Position numbers and translations under genes: made by a program | In this document: piece after piece, positions 1 through 6,528 of the stretch | How the letters are laid out: each line of letters opens with the position of its first letter | Numbering within the stretch: the first letter of the stretch is position 1 | Assembly (NCBI GenBank): GCA_910586595.1 | Contig: CAJUJB010000071.1 | Span: 1-7,627 of the forward strand | Source: an uncultured Muribaculaceae bacterium | Lineage (GTDB): Bacteria; Bacteroidota; Bacteroidia; Bacteroidales; Muribaculaceae | Direction: 5' to 3' | DNA: 7,627 nucleotides | Notes under the pieces: model-generated | The model's input: only the letters and a program-made list of their open reading frames with translations | The model's database searches: none | Told to the model about the DNA's origin: nothing

Positions 1-1
1 T

Positions 2-481
2 GCGGAGGCCTTCGCTCTTTTCGCGACAATCATATCACGGCGCCTACGTGAACACCACGCCGCAGCCCCGGCCGTGGGCATTTTCATCCACACCAACTCC
101 CACCGTGCCGATCTGCCCCAATACTGCAACAGTGCACTTCAGCCTCTTCCGGAACCAGGCAATGATACAATGGCGATTGTAGATGCCGCCCATAGCGCTT
201 TGCGCACAATATTCCGCAAAGGATTCGGATATAAACGCGCGGGCATATACATTCCAGAGCTGACTGATGACCGGCACATACAGCAATCATTGTTTACCGA
301 TCAGGCCGACAGAGACAGGCGTAAGCGACTGATGGACGTTGTAGATAAGCTGAACGCCTCATCTCTGAGCCACGACCGCGTACACATAGCCTCATACGAT
401 CCGACCGAAGGCTGCGTGCGGTGCGAACATAGGTCTCCTAATTTTTCGACACGTCTGGCCGATATTATACATGTCAATTAA
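2..481 (+). CDS. umuC: DNA polymerase V catalytic subunit UmuC, C-terminal part (5' truncated by window)
   Basis: This open frame runs in from the left edge and gives 159 residues, about the last third of a Y-family translesion polymerase of roughly 420 residues. The family copies past damaged template bases, usually as part of the SOS response. Fragment residues 67-86 (ALRTIFRKGFGYKRAGIYIP) match the little-finger region of UmuC. Residues 94-98 (QQSLF) fit the QxxLF beta-clamp-binding motif. Residues 101-159 match the UmuC C-terminal domain (DUF4113 type), with DRDRRKRLMDVVDKLN and the closing EHRSPNFSTRLADI. The palm domain with the catalytic carboxylates lies outside the window, so activity cannot be judged. 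Methionine or GTG codons inside the frame are internal and are not starts. The next gene begins 11 nt downstream on the same strand, which suggests co-transcription. Confidence 0.88.
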   Translation, partial: AEAFALFATIISRRLREHHAAAPAVGIFIHTNSHRADLPQYCNSALQPLPEPGNDTMAIVDAAHSALRTIFRKGFGYKRAGIYIPELTDDRHIQQSLFTDQADRDRRKRLMDVVDKLNASSLSHDRVHIASYDPTEGCVRCEHRSPNFSTRLADIIHVN

Positions 482-492
482 TATACTGCATT

Positions 493-771
493 ATGGATTA
501 TAAACAATTCCGCAAACGCCTATGCGAGTTGACTGGCCGTCAGTCAGCCGACATCGACGCACTCGTCGAAGGCTTTGCCATAATCTTGCGCGACAGTTGC
601 TCGGAACTTGACAGCGTCGCCATACCGACCTTCGGAACCTTCGTTCCTAAAAAACACAAAGAACAGATTGTTGACGATCTGTCAACCGGTAAACGCATGC
701 TCATGCCGCCGGAAATAACCGTTGAATTTACTCCGGGCGGTATGCTCCAGAAACGTCTACGCAATGAATAA
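493..771 (+). CDS. HU/IHF-family DNA-binding protein (92 aa)
   Basis: This 92-residue protein has the length and layout of a bacterial HU/IHF subunit, a small nucleoid protein that binds and bends DNA as a dimer. The helical N-terminal half (residues 1-40) is followed by the beta-turn signature IPTFGTF at about 44-50, then a DNA-binding arm (about 52-80) that keeps a TGKRMLMPP core resembling the TGE-IxIP arm of HU, and a final FTPGGMLQKRL helix like HU's FKPGKALK. The arm proline that normally intercalates into DNA appears to be present. The ATG at 493 has no Shine-Dalgarno sequence, as is usual in Bacteroidetes. The stop overlaps the start of the next gene, which also begins with an HU-like domain, so the two could form a heterodimer; that pairing is inference. 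Confidence 0.85.
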   Translation: MDYKQFRKRLCELTGRQSADIDALVEGFAIILRDSCSELDSVAIPTFGTFVPKKHKEQIVDDLSTGKRMLMPPEITVEFTPGGMLQKRLRNE

Positions 772-1900
772 TACTGTCACACTCTCACAATTAATCACCC
801 GGCTCTCAAAAGTAGCCGGAACCGATACCAACACCTCGCGTAAATTTCTGCGCTCGTTTTTCTCCGCCATTGAAGATGCGCTTGCAGAAGGACAATCGGT
901 GACAATAAAAGGCATCGGCACATTCAGAAAGTCGGAAGAGATTGGTAATACTGCCAGTCAGGTTATCTTTATACCCGACGAGCAGCTCGCAAGTGAAATT
1001 AACGCACCGTTCGGAATGTTCGAGCCCGTAGTGCTTGCCGATGGTGTTGACTTCAAAGACGAAGAAATTGCCGAGCCAATTCCTGCGCCAATAGAGGAGC
1101 CCGAAACAATTGCAGAAACAATTGACATTCCCACCGACCCCGAGCCTGTGCCCGAACCTGAGGAAGAAAAAGAAAAGCCGGCTGAAATATCCCAGCCAGT
1201 AGAAAATGTGGTTTCACAACTCTCCGAAAAGGTGACGGCAGAACCTAAGCCCGCGAAAGAAATTCAGGTCGCCGCACCGGAAGTCATAATACCCGAACCG
1301 CAGAAATTATCTCCCGAGAGAGAAGACGAGGAGGCCGAGCCTGAAGAAACTTACACCCCCGAAGAGACAAGCCGTAAGAAACCTTGGCTTCTCTGGGTTG
1401 GATGTGCGATACTGATTGTGGCAGGCTGCTTAGGTGGCTACCTTGCCGCTGTGCTTGACGACGAAACACCATCTGTAAGCATAAACGACGAGGCTGCCGC
1501 ATCTGAAGAGATTCCAACCATAGTGGAGGAAGTCGATGTCAACGAGATTTCTTCGCCGGCACAAGCAGAAGAAACTACCTCTGCGCCCCAAGAAACGCCA
1601 AAAGAAGAAACAGCCGCCTCTACACCTCAACCCGAAGCTCCTGCCCAGCCAGAGGTTCGCTATGACACGGTAACCTCTACCCGGTATCTTGCCACTATGG
1701 CCAGAGAATATTATGGTAAGGGTATCTACTGGGTGTATATCTACGAGGCTAACACCGATGTGCTGAACAACCCCAACCAGATCAAGCCCGGCACTCGTGT
1801 ACGCATTCCAGAAAAAAGTAGTTTTGCTGCGGCAACCGAAGCCGAAACATCACGCATAGCCGAGCGAAAACAAGCCGAACTCTTCAAGCGATTCAAATAA
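764..1900 (+). CDS. Membrane-anchored HU-like protein with periplasmic LysM-like domain (378 aa)
   Basis: I start this at the ATG at 764, not at the in-frame ATG at 722, because homology to HU begins at once (MNNTVTLSQLITRLSK) and the start then overlaps the previous stop by 8 nt. Residues 1-92 are HU-like, with GIGTF at 50-54 and a shortened arm ending in NAPFGMFEP (80-88). Residues 97-203 are an acidic Pro/Glu-rich linker. RKK at 204-206 precedes one hydrophobic helix at 207-231, so the N-terminus should be cytoplasmic. Residues 232-298 are a second acidic, low-complexity linker. Residues 300-350 are LysM-like (AREYYGKGIYWVYIYEAN, then NPNQIKPGTRVRIPE), a fold that usually binds peptidoglycan. 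The tail (355-378) is charged and probably helical. It may tether DNA or a nucleoid protein to the cell wall, but no function is established here. Confidence 0.85.
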   Translation: MNNTVTLSQLITRLSKVAGTDTNTSRKFLRSFFSAIEDALAEGQSVTIKGIGTFRKSEEIGNTASQVIFIPDEQLASEINAPFGMFEPVVLADGVDFKDEEIAEPIPAPIEEPETIAETIDIPTDPEPVPEPEEEKEKPAEISQPVENVVSQLSEKVTAEPKPAKEIQVAAPEVIIPEPQKLSPEREDEEAEPEETYTPEETSRKKPWLLWVGCAILIVAGCLGGYLAAVLDDETPSVSINDEAAASEEIPTIVEEVDVNEISSPAQAEETTSAPQETPKEETAASTPQPEAPAQPEVRYDTVTSTRYLATMAREYYGKGIYWVYIYEANTDVLNNPNQIKPGTRVRIPEKSSFAAATEAETSRIAERKQAELFKRFK

Positions 1901-1923
1901 ACGCAATCCTCATATATTCGGTT

Positions 1924-1959
1924 AAAATGGCCCTGAGTATATCTCCAGGGCCATTTTTT
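1924..1959 (+). terminator. Rho-independent terminator after the HU-LysM gene
   Basis: A perfect 12-bp stem, AAAATGGCCCTG at 1924-1935 pairing with CAGGGCCATTTT at 1946-1957, closes a 10-nt loop. Six T residues run from 1954 to 1959. It sits 23 nt after the stop of the HU-LysM gene, where the end of that operon is expected. The A run on the left arm means it could also stop leftward transcription, though less convincingly. Confidence 0.9.
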
Positions 1960-2373
1960 ATACATTAAACCATACAAGTGCATCTTACCCGGCTCAAAAA
2001 TTCAGATTAGCGGCTGAATAATCTCGAATGGCATCTCATCGAAAAACCTATATAGAAATACACCCTGCCACATTTTTACCGGATATCCCGGCTAAGATTA
2101 AGCACACCTTATATTCCTACCTTAAAACATAAAGTATTTACAATATGACATTTTTCCAAAACCATACATGCGCTAAAACAATGTTTAATAACATAACGTT
2201 ACAACATATTTAGAATTTAACCCATATTAACATCCATAGATATTTTTAGCAATCACCTCCATAAACGCACTATTTATTCTGCTTTAAAGACATTTAATAA
2301 TATTTTATTAGCTATAAATAAATTTTTACTTAACAATAGAAATAGAATATTAAGGATCAGATATAACGATTCG
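1960..2373. other. A/T-rich non-coding stretch
   Basis: About 410 bp with no convincing gene, tRNA, CRISPR array or insertion sequence. It is visibly richer in A/T than the genes on either side. Small symmetries are present, such as TAACGTTA at 2194-2201 and TAATAA/TTATTA around 2295-2310, but they are too short to mean much in A/T-rich DNA. The only protein-like piece is a 23-codon reading frame on the minus strand at 2002-2073, discussed as a finding. The stretch separates two operons that converge on it. Confidence 0.7.
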
Positions 2374-2405
2374 TTTGGTCAATCAGAAGAATTGACGTAC
2401 CTTTG
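2374..2405 (+). promoter_or_regulatory. Bacteroidetes sigma-ABfr type promoter, orphan
   Basis: TTTG at 2374-2377 and TACCTTTG at 2398-2405 match the known Bacteroidetes consensus TTTG (-33) and TAnnTTTG (-7) at every defined position, with a 20-nt spacer in the usual range. The start of transcription should fall near 2410. No ordinary gene lies downstream on this strand: the next long gene, araB, runs the other way. No equally good match was seen elsewhere in this intergenic region. Confidence 0.7.
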
Positions 2406-2410
2406 CAGTG

Positions 2411-2540
2411 GAAATGATACGACAAGCATTGATAGATGCTTTTTCATATTAAACAAATCTGGAATAGACATATAAATCTAACATTAAGTACTATGTGTAA
2501 GAAAATAAGGGCTGTCCGTGAGGATAGCCCTTGTTTCGCT
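2411..2540 (+). ncRNA. Candidate small RNA or micropeptide transcript
   Basis: This is inferred from signals only: a consensus promoter just upstream and a strong hairpin at 2507-2532 followed by TTGTTTCGCTTATT, giving an RNA of roughly 125-130 nt. Near its 5' end, AAGCAT (2424-2429) and ATGCTT (2436-2441) form a second, smaller hairpin followed by TTT. Between the hairpins the RNA is A/U-rich and looks unstructured, as target-pairing regions of small RNAs often are. It does not show the long closing stem of 6S RNA and I recognise no known RNA family. A 25-codon frame from 2493 to 2570 overlaps its 3' end, so a peptide product is an alternative. Confidence 0.3.
2507..2532. terminator. GNRA-capped hairpin, probable terminator (direction uncertain)
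   Basis: AAGGGCTGTCC at 2507-2517 pairs with GGATAGCCCTT at 2522-2532 (11 bp, one G-U pair) around a GTGA tetraloop. On the + strand it is followed by TTGTTTCGCTTATT and could end the transcript from the orphan promoter. On the - strand it is followed by ATTTTCTT and could back up the arabinose operon terminator at 2577-2612. Both roles are possible. Confidence 0.6.
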
Positions 2541-2576
2541 TATTACCCTCGCCTGCACACGGCAAGCTAAGGACAG

Positions 2577-2612
2577 AAAAAAAATCCGGACGATGGTTGC
2601 CCACAGCCCGGA
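2577..2612 (-). terminator. Rho-independent terminator of the arabinose operon
   Basis: Read on the - strand, TCCGG (2612-2608) pairs with CCGGA (2589-2585). The inner part continues the stem with GC/GT pairs and GTGG/CCAT closed by a GCAA tetraloop. The stem is followed directly by eight U residues (2584-2577). It begins 21 nt past the araB stop codon, exactly where the operon should end. Confidence 0.85.
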
Positions 2613-2633
2613 ATACTAAGGAAGTTGAATCTC

Positions 2634-4229
2634 TTATTTCTTGAACTTTACAGCGGCACGCTCTATGCCGAGGCAATTCTTATACGTTTCGATGTAACGG
2701 TTAAATCCTTCGACATCTTCTGGCTGCGGGTCGATCTGCACGCCGGCTTCACCTGCAAAGACATCCTTATCGAGATAATCGGCCAGATTGCGCTGTTCCT
2801 TATTATTGACAAGGTATGAGGCAAGCAAAGCCATGCCCCATGCGCCACCTTCTCCGGCCGTCTCCATTACAGAAATCGGCGAGTTGATGGCGGCTGCAAG
2901 TACACGCTGCCCTACACCCTTAGTCTTAAACAGGCCACCATGACCAGTGATACGGTCAACTTTGATTTTCTCATCATTGAAAAGAATATCGTTGCCTATT
3001 TTAAGTACAGCTACCGATGCATAAAGATTGGCACGCATGAAATTGGCAAGATTGAAACGGTCGGAAGCCGAACGCACAAACAATGGCCTACCTTCCTCGA
3101 GCCCGGTGACAGGCTCTCCGGAATAATAATTATAAGCCATCAAGCCACCGCAATCTGGATCTCCCGTCAGAGCATGATTATAGAGTTTACCATATATCTC
3201 AGTCATGTCGACCGGCAATCCCATCAACTCAGTATATTCACGGAAGAGACCTACCCATGCATTGAGATCCGACGTACAGTTATTGCAATGCACCATAGCC
3301 ACGAGGCTGCCATCGGGAGTGGTAACCATATCGATAACTTCATATGGGCGGCTGAGATCCTTCTCAAGCACAATCATCGAGAAGGATGAAGTGCCAGCCG
3401 ACACATTACCCGTGCGTTGCTTAACGGCATTGGTGGCAACCATACCCGTACCTGCGTCACCCTCAGGCGGACACAAGGGAATACCAGCCTTCAGATGGCC
3501 AGAGATATCCAGACGCCCGGCACCTTCTTCTGTGAGAAATCCAGCATTCTCACCTGCCAGCAGAATACGAGGAAGAATATCCTCGAGTTTCCAGTCAAAT
3601 CCGTAAGGCGCAATCAGATTATCGAATTTGCCGACCATCTCGGCAGAATAGTTCTTTGTGGCCGGATCGACCGGAAGCATGCCGGAGGCATCTCCTATGC
3701 CAAGTACTTTCTCTCCGGTGAGCTGCCAATGGATATAACCTGCAAGTGTGGTGAAGAACGCCACATCCTTGACATGCTCCTCGCCATTAAGAATCGCCTG
3801 ATAAAGATGCGCGATACTCCATCGAAGAGGAATATTGTATACAAAAAGCTCAGATAATTCTGCCGCAGCCTGCCCGGTGTTGGTATTACGCCATGTACGG
3901 AAAGGCGCGAGCATCTGACCATCCTTACCGAAGGGCATGTAGCCATGCATCATGGCACTGAAGCCGATGGCGGCGAGATTTTCAATCTCCACGTCATAGT
4001 TGGCGCGAACATTAGCCCTTAGATCACGGTAGCAATCCTGCAGGCCAAACCAGATTGCTTCGAGGCTGTAGGTCCACAAGCCATCGACCAACTGATTTTC
4101 CCATTCATGACTGCCTTGGGCGATGGGTTTATTATCCTCATCGACCAGAACAGCTTTAATTCGGGTAGAGCCGAACTCGATGCCGAGCACAGCTTTACCC
4201 GAAAGAATTGTTTCTTTTGCGTTGCTCAT
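2634..4229 (-). CDS. araB: L-ribulokinase, FGGY carbohydrate kinase family (531 aa)
   Basis: Cytoplasmic kinase that phosphorylates L-ribulose to L-ribulose 5-phosphate with ATP. The sequence has the two-lobed FGGY layout: an N-terminal phosphate loop GIEFGSTRIKAVLVD at 16-30, the catalytic-aspartate region PPEGDAGTGM at 254-263 (Asp258 is the likely base), the GNVSAGTSS adenosine-side loop at 274-282, and a C-terminal GHGGLFKT at 429-436 followed by a glycine-rich segment ending GEGGAWGMALLA (459-470). Length fits the family (about 500-560). The specific call of ribulokinase rests mainly on context: it follows araA by 11 nt and is the last gene before the operon terminator. FGGY kinases for xylulose and other sugars look similar. 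It appears complete, with no frameshift. Confidence 0.9.
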   Translation of the reverse strand: MSNAKETILSGKAVLGIEFGSTRIKAVLVDEDNKPIAQGSHEWENQLVDGLWTYSLEAIWFGLQDCYRDLRANVRANYDVEIENLAAIGFSAMMHGYMPFGKDGQMLAPFRTWRNTNTGQAAAELSELFVYNIPLRWSIAHLYQAILNGEEHVKDVAFFTTLAGYIHWQLTGEKVLGIGDASGMLPVDPATKNYSAEMVGKFDNLIAPYGFDWKLEDILPRILLAGENAGFLTEEGAGRLDISGHLKAGIPLCPPEGDAGTGMVATNAVKQRTGNVSAGTSSFSMIVLEKDLSRPYEVIDMVTTPDGSLVAMVHCNNCTSDLNAWVGLFREYTELMGLPVDMTEIYGKLYNHALTGDPDCGGLMAYNYYSGEPVTGLEEGRPLFVRSASDRFNLANFMRANLYASVAVLKIGNDILFNDEKIKVDRITGHGGLFKTKGVGQRVLAAAINSPISVMETAGEGGAWGMALLASYLVNNKEQRNLADYLDKDVFAGEAGVQIDPQPEDVEGFNRYIETYKNCLGIERAAVKFKK

Positions 4230-4240
4230 CAGTATTTATA

Positions 4241-5782
4241 TTAGCAGAGCGACTTATTGAGCATGTAATATACCTCGTTCCAGCGGAGCTCATTCTTGAA
4301 CGCCGGAATGGTGGTATTCTTGTCGATGTGAAGCATTTCGATGCCGGCAATCTCGGCATAATCTTCCCAGTACTCAGGAGTAAGATCATACGAGAAACAG
4401 GAGTGGTGCGTGCCTCCGGCGAGAATCCATGCAGCCGCTCCGGTCTGGAAGTCAGGCATAGGAATCCACAGGGCCGACGCTACAGGAAGTTTGGGCAGAG
4501 GCTTCGATTTGATGCATTCAACATCATTTACAATCAGACGGAAACGATTGCCAAGATCAACTACAGTAGCTGTCACACCTGCATCAGGTTTGGATGTAAA
4601 CACAAGACGGGCGGTCTGTGCCTTACGGATGCCGATGCCGAGGAAATGTACTTCAAGACGAGGACGTTCTTCGGCGATAAGCGGACATACCTCAAGCATG
4701 TGGGCCTGAAGAATAGAGCTGTTGGCGCCGTCGAAGTTCAGGGTATAATCTTCGAGGAAAGAACATCCCTTGGGCATGCCTTGGCTCATGAACCATACAG
4801 TGCGGTAGAGTGCGGCGCTCTTCCAGTCGCCTTCGGCACCAAAGCCGTAGCCTTCTGCCATAAGACGCTGAGAAGCGAGGCCAGGAATCTGGTCGAAGCC
4901 GACAAAATTGGGGTCATTTACATCACTGTCGCCGAGGTCATCGAAGTTAGTTGTGAAACCTTTTGCACCGGTGTCTTTCAGAATGGCCCGAAGAGCGAGC
5001 TCGGCGCGTGCGGCATTCCATACAGTCTTATAGCCTTCACTCTTTGTATCCTCCAGAGCGGCGTCGTGCGCATACTCCTTGAAATAGGTTGCCACCAGAG
5101 CATCGGTGTCGGCATCGCTCACCTTTTTCCAGTAGTCCATGAGCTTGCTTACAGGGCAATAGTCCACGTGATATCCGAGGCGCTGTTCAGCCTCAACCTT
5201 GTCGCCGTCGGTAACGGCAACGTTGTTCATCTGGTCGCCGAAACGGAGAATGAGCATATCCTGAGAATCAGCCCAAGCGGCAGCTACACGCTCCCATACA
5301 GCGATACGGTCAAGCACTTTAGGATCGGTCCAGTGGCCTACCACAACTTTGCGACGGATACGCATACGTGTGCAGATATGGCCGAACTCGCGGTCGCCGT
5401 GAGCGCTCTGGTTGAGGTTCATGAAGTCCATGTCCATGGTTTCCCAGGGAATCTCGGCGTTGTACTGTGTGTGGAAGTGAAGCAGAGGTTTATTGAGCTG
5501 CTGGAGGCCGTGGATCCACATCTTTGCCGGAGAGAAAGTATGCATCCAGGTGATGATACCTGCGCAACGGTCGTCGTTGTTGGCAGCCTTCATGATGTCA
5601 GACACCTCTTTCGACGAATTGGCAGTGCCCTTATACACCACTTTGACCGGCAGACGGCCCGAGTTGTTGAGACCTTCCACCATTTCGCGAGAGTGGGCGT
5701 CAACGGCAACTACTGCGTCACCTCCGTAGAGAAGCTGTGCGCCGGTCACCCACCATATTTCATAATTACTGAAGTTTTCCAT
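4241..5782 (-). CDS. araA: L-arabinose isomerase (513 aa)
   Basis: Cytoplasmic, metal-dependent isomerase converting L-arabinose to L-ribulose, the first step of the pathway. The family hallmarks are all visible: GYGFGAEGDWKSAAL at 311-325 carrying Glu317, SFLEDYTLNF at 341-350 carrying Glu344, AHMLEVCP at 360-367 with His361, and AGGTHHSCFS at 455-464 with His460. These correspond to the four metal and catalytic residues (E306, E333, H350, H450) of the E. coli enzyme. The N-terminus EIWWVTGAQLLYG is also typical, which supports the ATG at 5782. Length is slightly above the usual 496-500. It lies 12 nt after araD and 11 nt before araB. The coding strand uses no TTA, CTA or TCA codons over its whole length, a sign of strong codon bias. 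Confidence 0.97.
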   Translation of the reverse strand: MENFSNYEIWWVTGAQLLYGGDAVVAVDAHSREMVEGLNNSGRLPVKVVYKGTANSSKEVSDIMKAANNDDRCAGIITWMHTFSPAKMWIHGLQQLNKPLLHFHTQYNAEIPWETMDMDFMNLNQSAHGDREFGHICTRMRIRRKVVVGHWTDPKVLDRIAVWERVAAAWADSQDMLILRFGDQMNNVAVTDGDKVEAEQRLGYHVDYCPVSKLMDYWKKVSDADTDALVATYFKEYAHDAALEDTKSEGYKTVWNAARAELALRAILKDTGAKGFTTNFDDLGDSDVNDPNFVGFDQIPGLASQRLMAEGYGFGAEGDWKSAALYRTVWFMSQGMPKGCSFLEDYTLNFDGANSSILQAHMLEVCPLIAEERPRLEVHFLGIGIRKAQTARLVFTSKPDAGVTATVVDLGNRFRLIVNDVECIKSKPLPKLPVASALWIPMPDFQTGAAAWILAGGTHHSCFSYDLTPEYWEDYAEIAGIEMLHIDKNTTIPAFKNELRWNEVYYMLNKSLC

Positions 5783-5794
5783 ATGTATTTGTAT

Positions 5795-6523
5795 TTATAA
5801 GTTATTGTTTTCAATTAAGATTATATCAGTCTTTTTCTTCTGGCCATAGTATGCACCAGGCCCGTGCTTGCGGTTGAAGTGTTTTTCAATCAGCAAGGGA
5901 TTCATCGTAAGCGCAGGATTTACGCTGAACGATATGCTTGCCATCTTGGCAATCTGCTCAAGCACGACTGCATTGTGGACAGCCTCAGCGGGAGTTTTGC
6001 CCCAGGTAAAGGGGCCATGATTCTTAACCAGTACGCCAGGAGTGTGCATCGGGTTTATTCCGGCGAATCGTCTTACGATGACATTGCCTGTCTCGAGTTC
6101 ATAGTCACCCTCAACCTCATCGCGCGTCATATCGGGCGTACAAGGTACGGCATTGTGGAAATAGTCGGCATGTGTAGTGCCTATATTTGGCAAGTCGATG
6201 CCGGCCTGAGCCCAGGCAGTGGCATAAGTCGAGTGCGTGTGCACCACTCCACCCACTTCAGGGAAGGCACGGTAAATAGCGAGATGGGTGGGAGTATCGC
6301 TCGAAGGGTTAAGGTCACCTTCAACGACTTTTCCGGTGGCAAGATCAACCACCACCATATCGGAAGGCTTCATATTATCGTAGCTGACACCGCTTGGTTT
6401 TATCACCACGAGGCCCTTTTCCCGGTCGATTCCAGATACATTTCCCCACGTGAAAATTACAAGTCCATGTTTGACCAGCTCGAGATTGGCCTGGCACACG
6501 GTTTCTTTAAGATGTTCGAGCAT
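5795..6523 (-). CDS. araD: L-ribulose-5-phosphate 4-epimerase (242 aa)
   Basis: Zinc-dependent class II aldolase-like epimerase that turns L-ribulose 5-phosphate into D-xylulose 5-phosphate, linking arabinose to the pentose phosphate pathway. The key residues of the E. coli enzyme are conserved: Asp76 in SSDTPTH, the zinc ligands His95 and His97 in VVHTHST, the TTHADYF segment with Asp120, His169 in VKNHGPF, and Tyr226 in GAYYGQ near the end. FTWGNVSG at 24-31 and KPSG at 42-45 are the usual substrate-phosphate loops. Length is near the 231 residues of E. coli AraD, with a short extra C-terminal tail rich in Asn. It begins 5 nt after the araR stop and ends 12 nt before araA. Confidence 0.96.
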   Translation of the reverse strand: MLEHLKETVCQANLELVKHGLVIFTWGNVSGIDREKGLVVIKPSGVSYDNMKPSDMVVVDLATGKVVEGDLNPSSDTPTHLAIYRAFPEVGGVVHTHSTYATAWAQAGIDLPNIGTTHADYFHNAVPCTPDMTRDEVEGDYELETGNVIVRRFAGINPMHTPGVLVKNHGPFTWGKTPAEAVHNAVVLEQIAKMASISFSVNPALTMNPLLIEKHFNRKHGPGAYYGQKKKTDIILIENNNL

Positions 6524-6528
6524 AAAGA

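Noticed and set aside
722..763. Earlier in-frame ATG for the HU-LysM gene, adding 14 residues
   Set aside because: The extra residues lie wholly inside the HU gene and do not resemble HU. The HU-like fold begins directly after the ATG at 764.
2295..2310. TAATAA/TTATTA inverted repeat in the intergenic region
   Set aside because: A 6-bp all-A/T symmetry is expected by chance in DNA of this composition, and it lacks a neighbouring gene or T run that would give it a role.
2411..2540. The candidate transcript as 6S RNA or another known family
   Set aside because: 6S RNA has a long closing stem around a central bubble and is nearer 180-200 nt. Here the two ends do not pair and the middle is A/U-rich.
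1960..2633. Possible mobile element, CRISPR array or tRNA in the long gene-free stretch
   Set aside because: I saw no transposase remnant, no terminal inverted repeats, no regularly spaced repeats and no cloverleaf-like sequence.
2940..3857. Three overlapping + strand frames of 130-150 codons opposite araB
   Set aside because: They overlap a complete FGGY kinase, have no recognisable motifs, and no promoter-like sequence was found directly before them.
4208..5800. A 530-codon open frame on the + strand opposite araA
   Set aside because: It is the in-register shadow of araA, kept open by codon bias. Its translation shows no recognisable domain, and araA on the other strand has all its catalytic residues.
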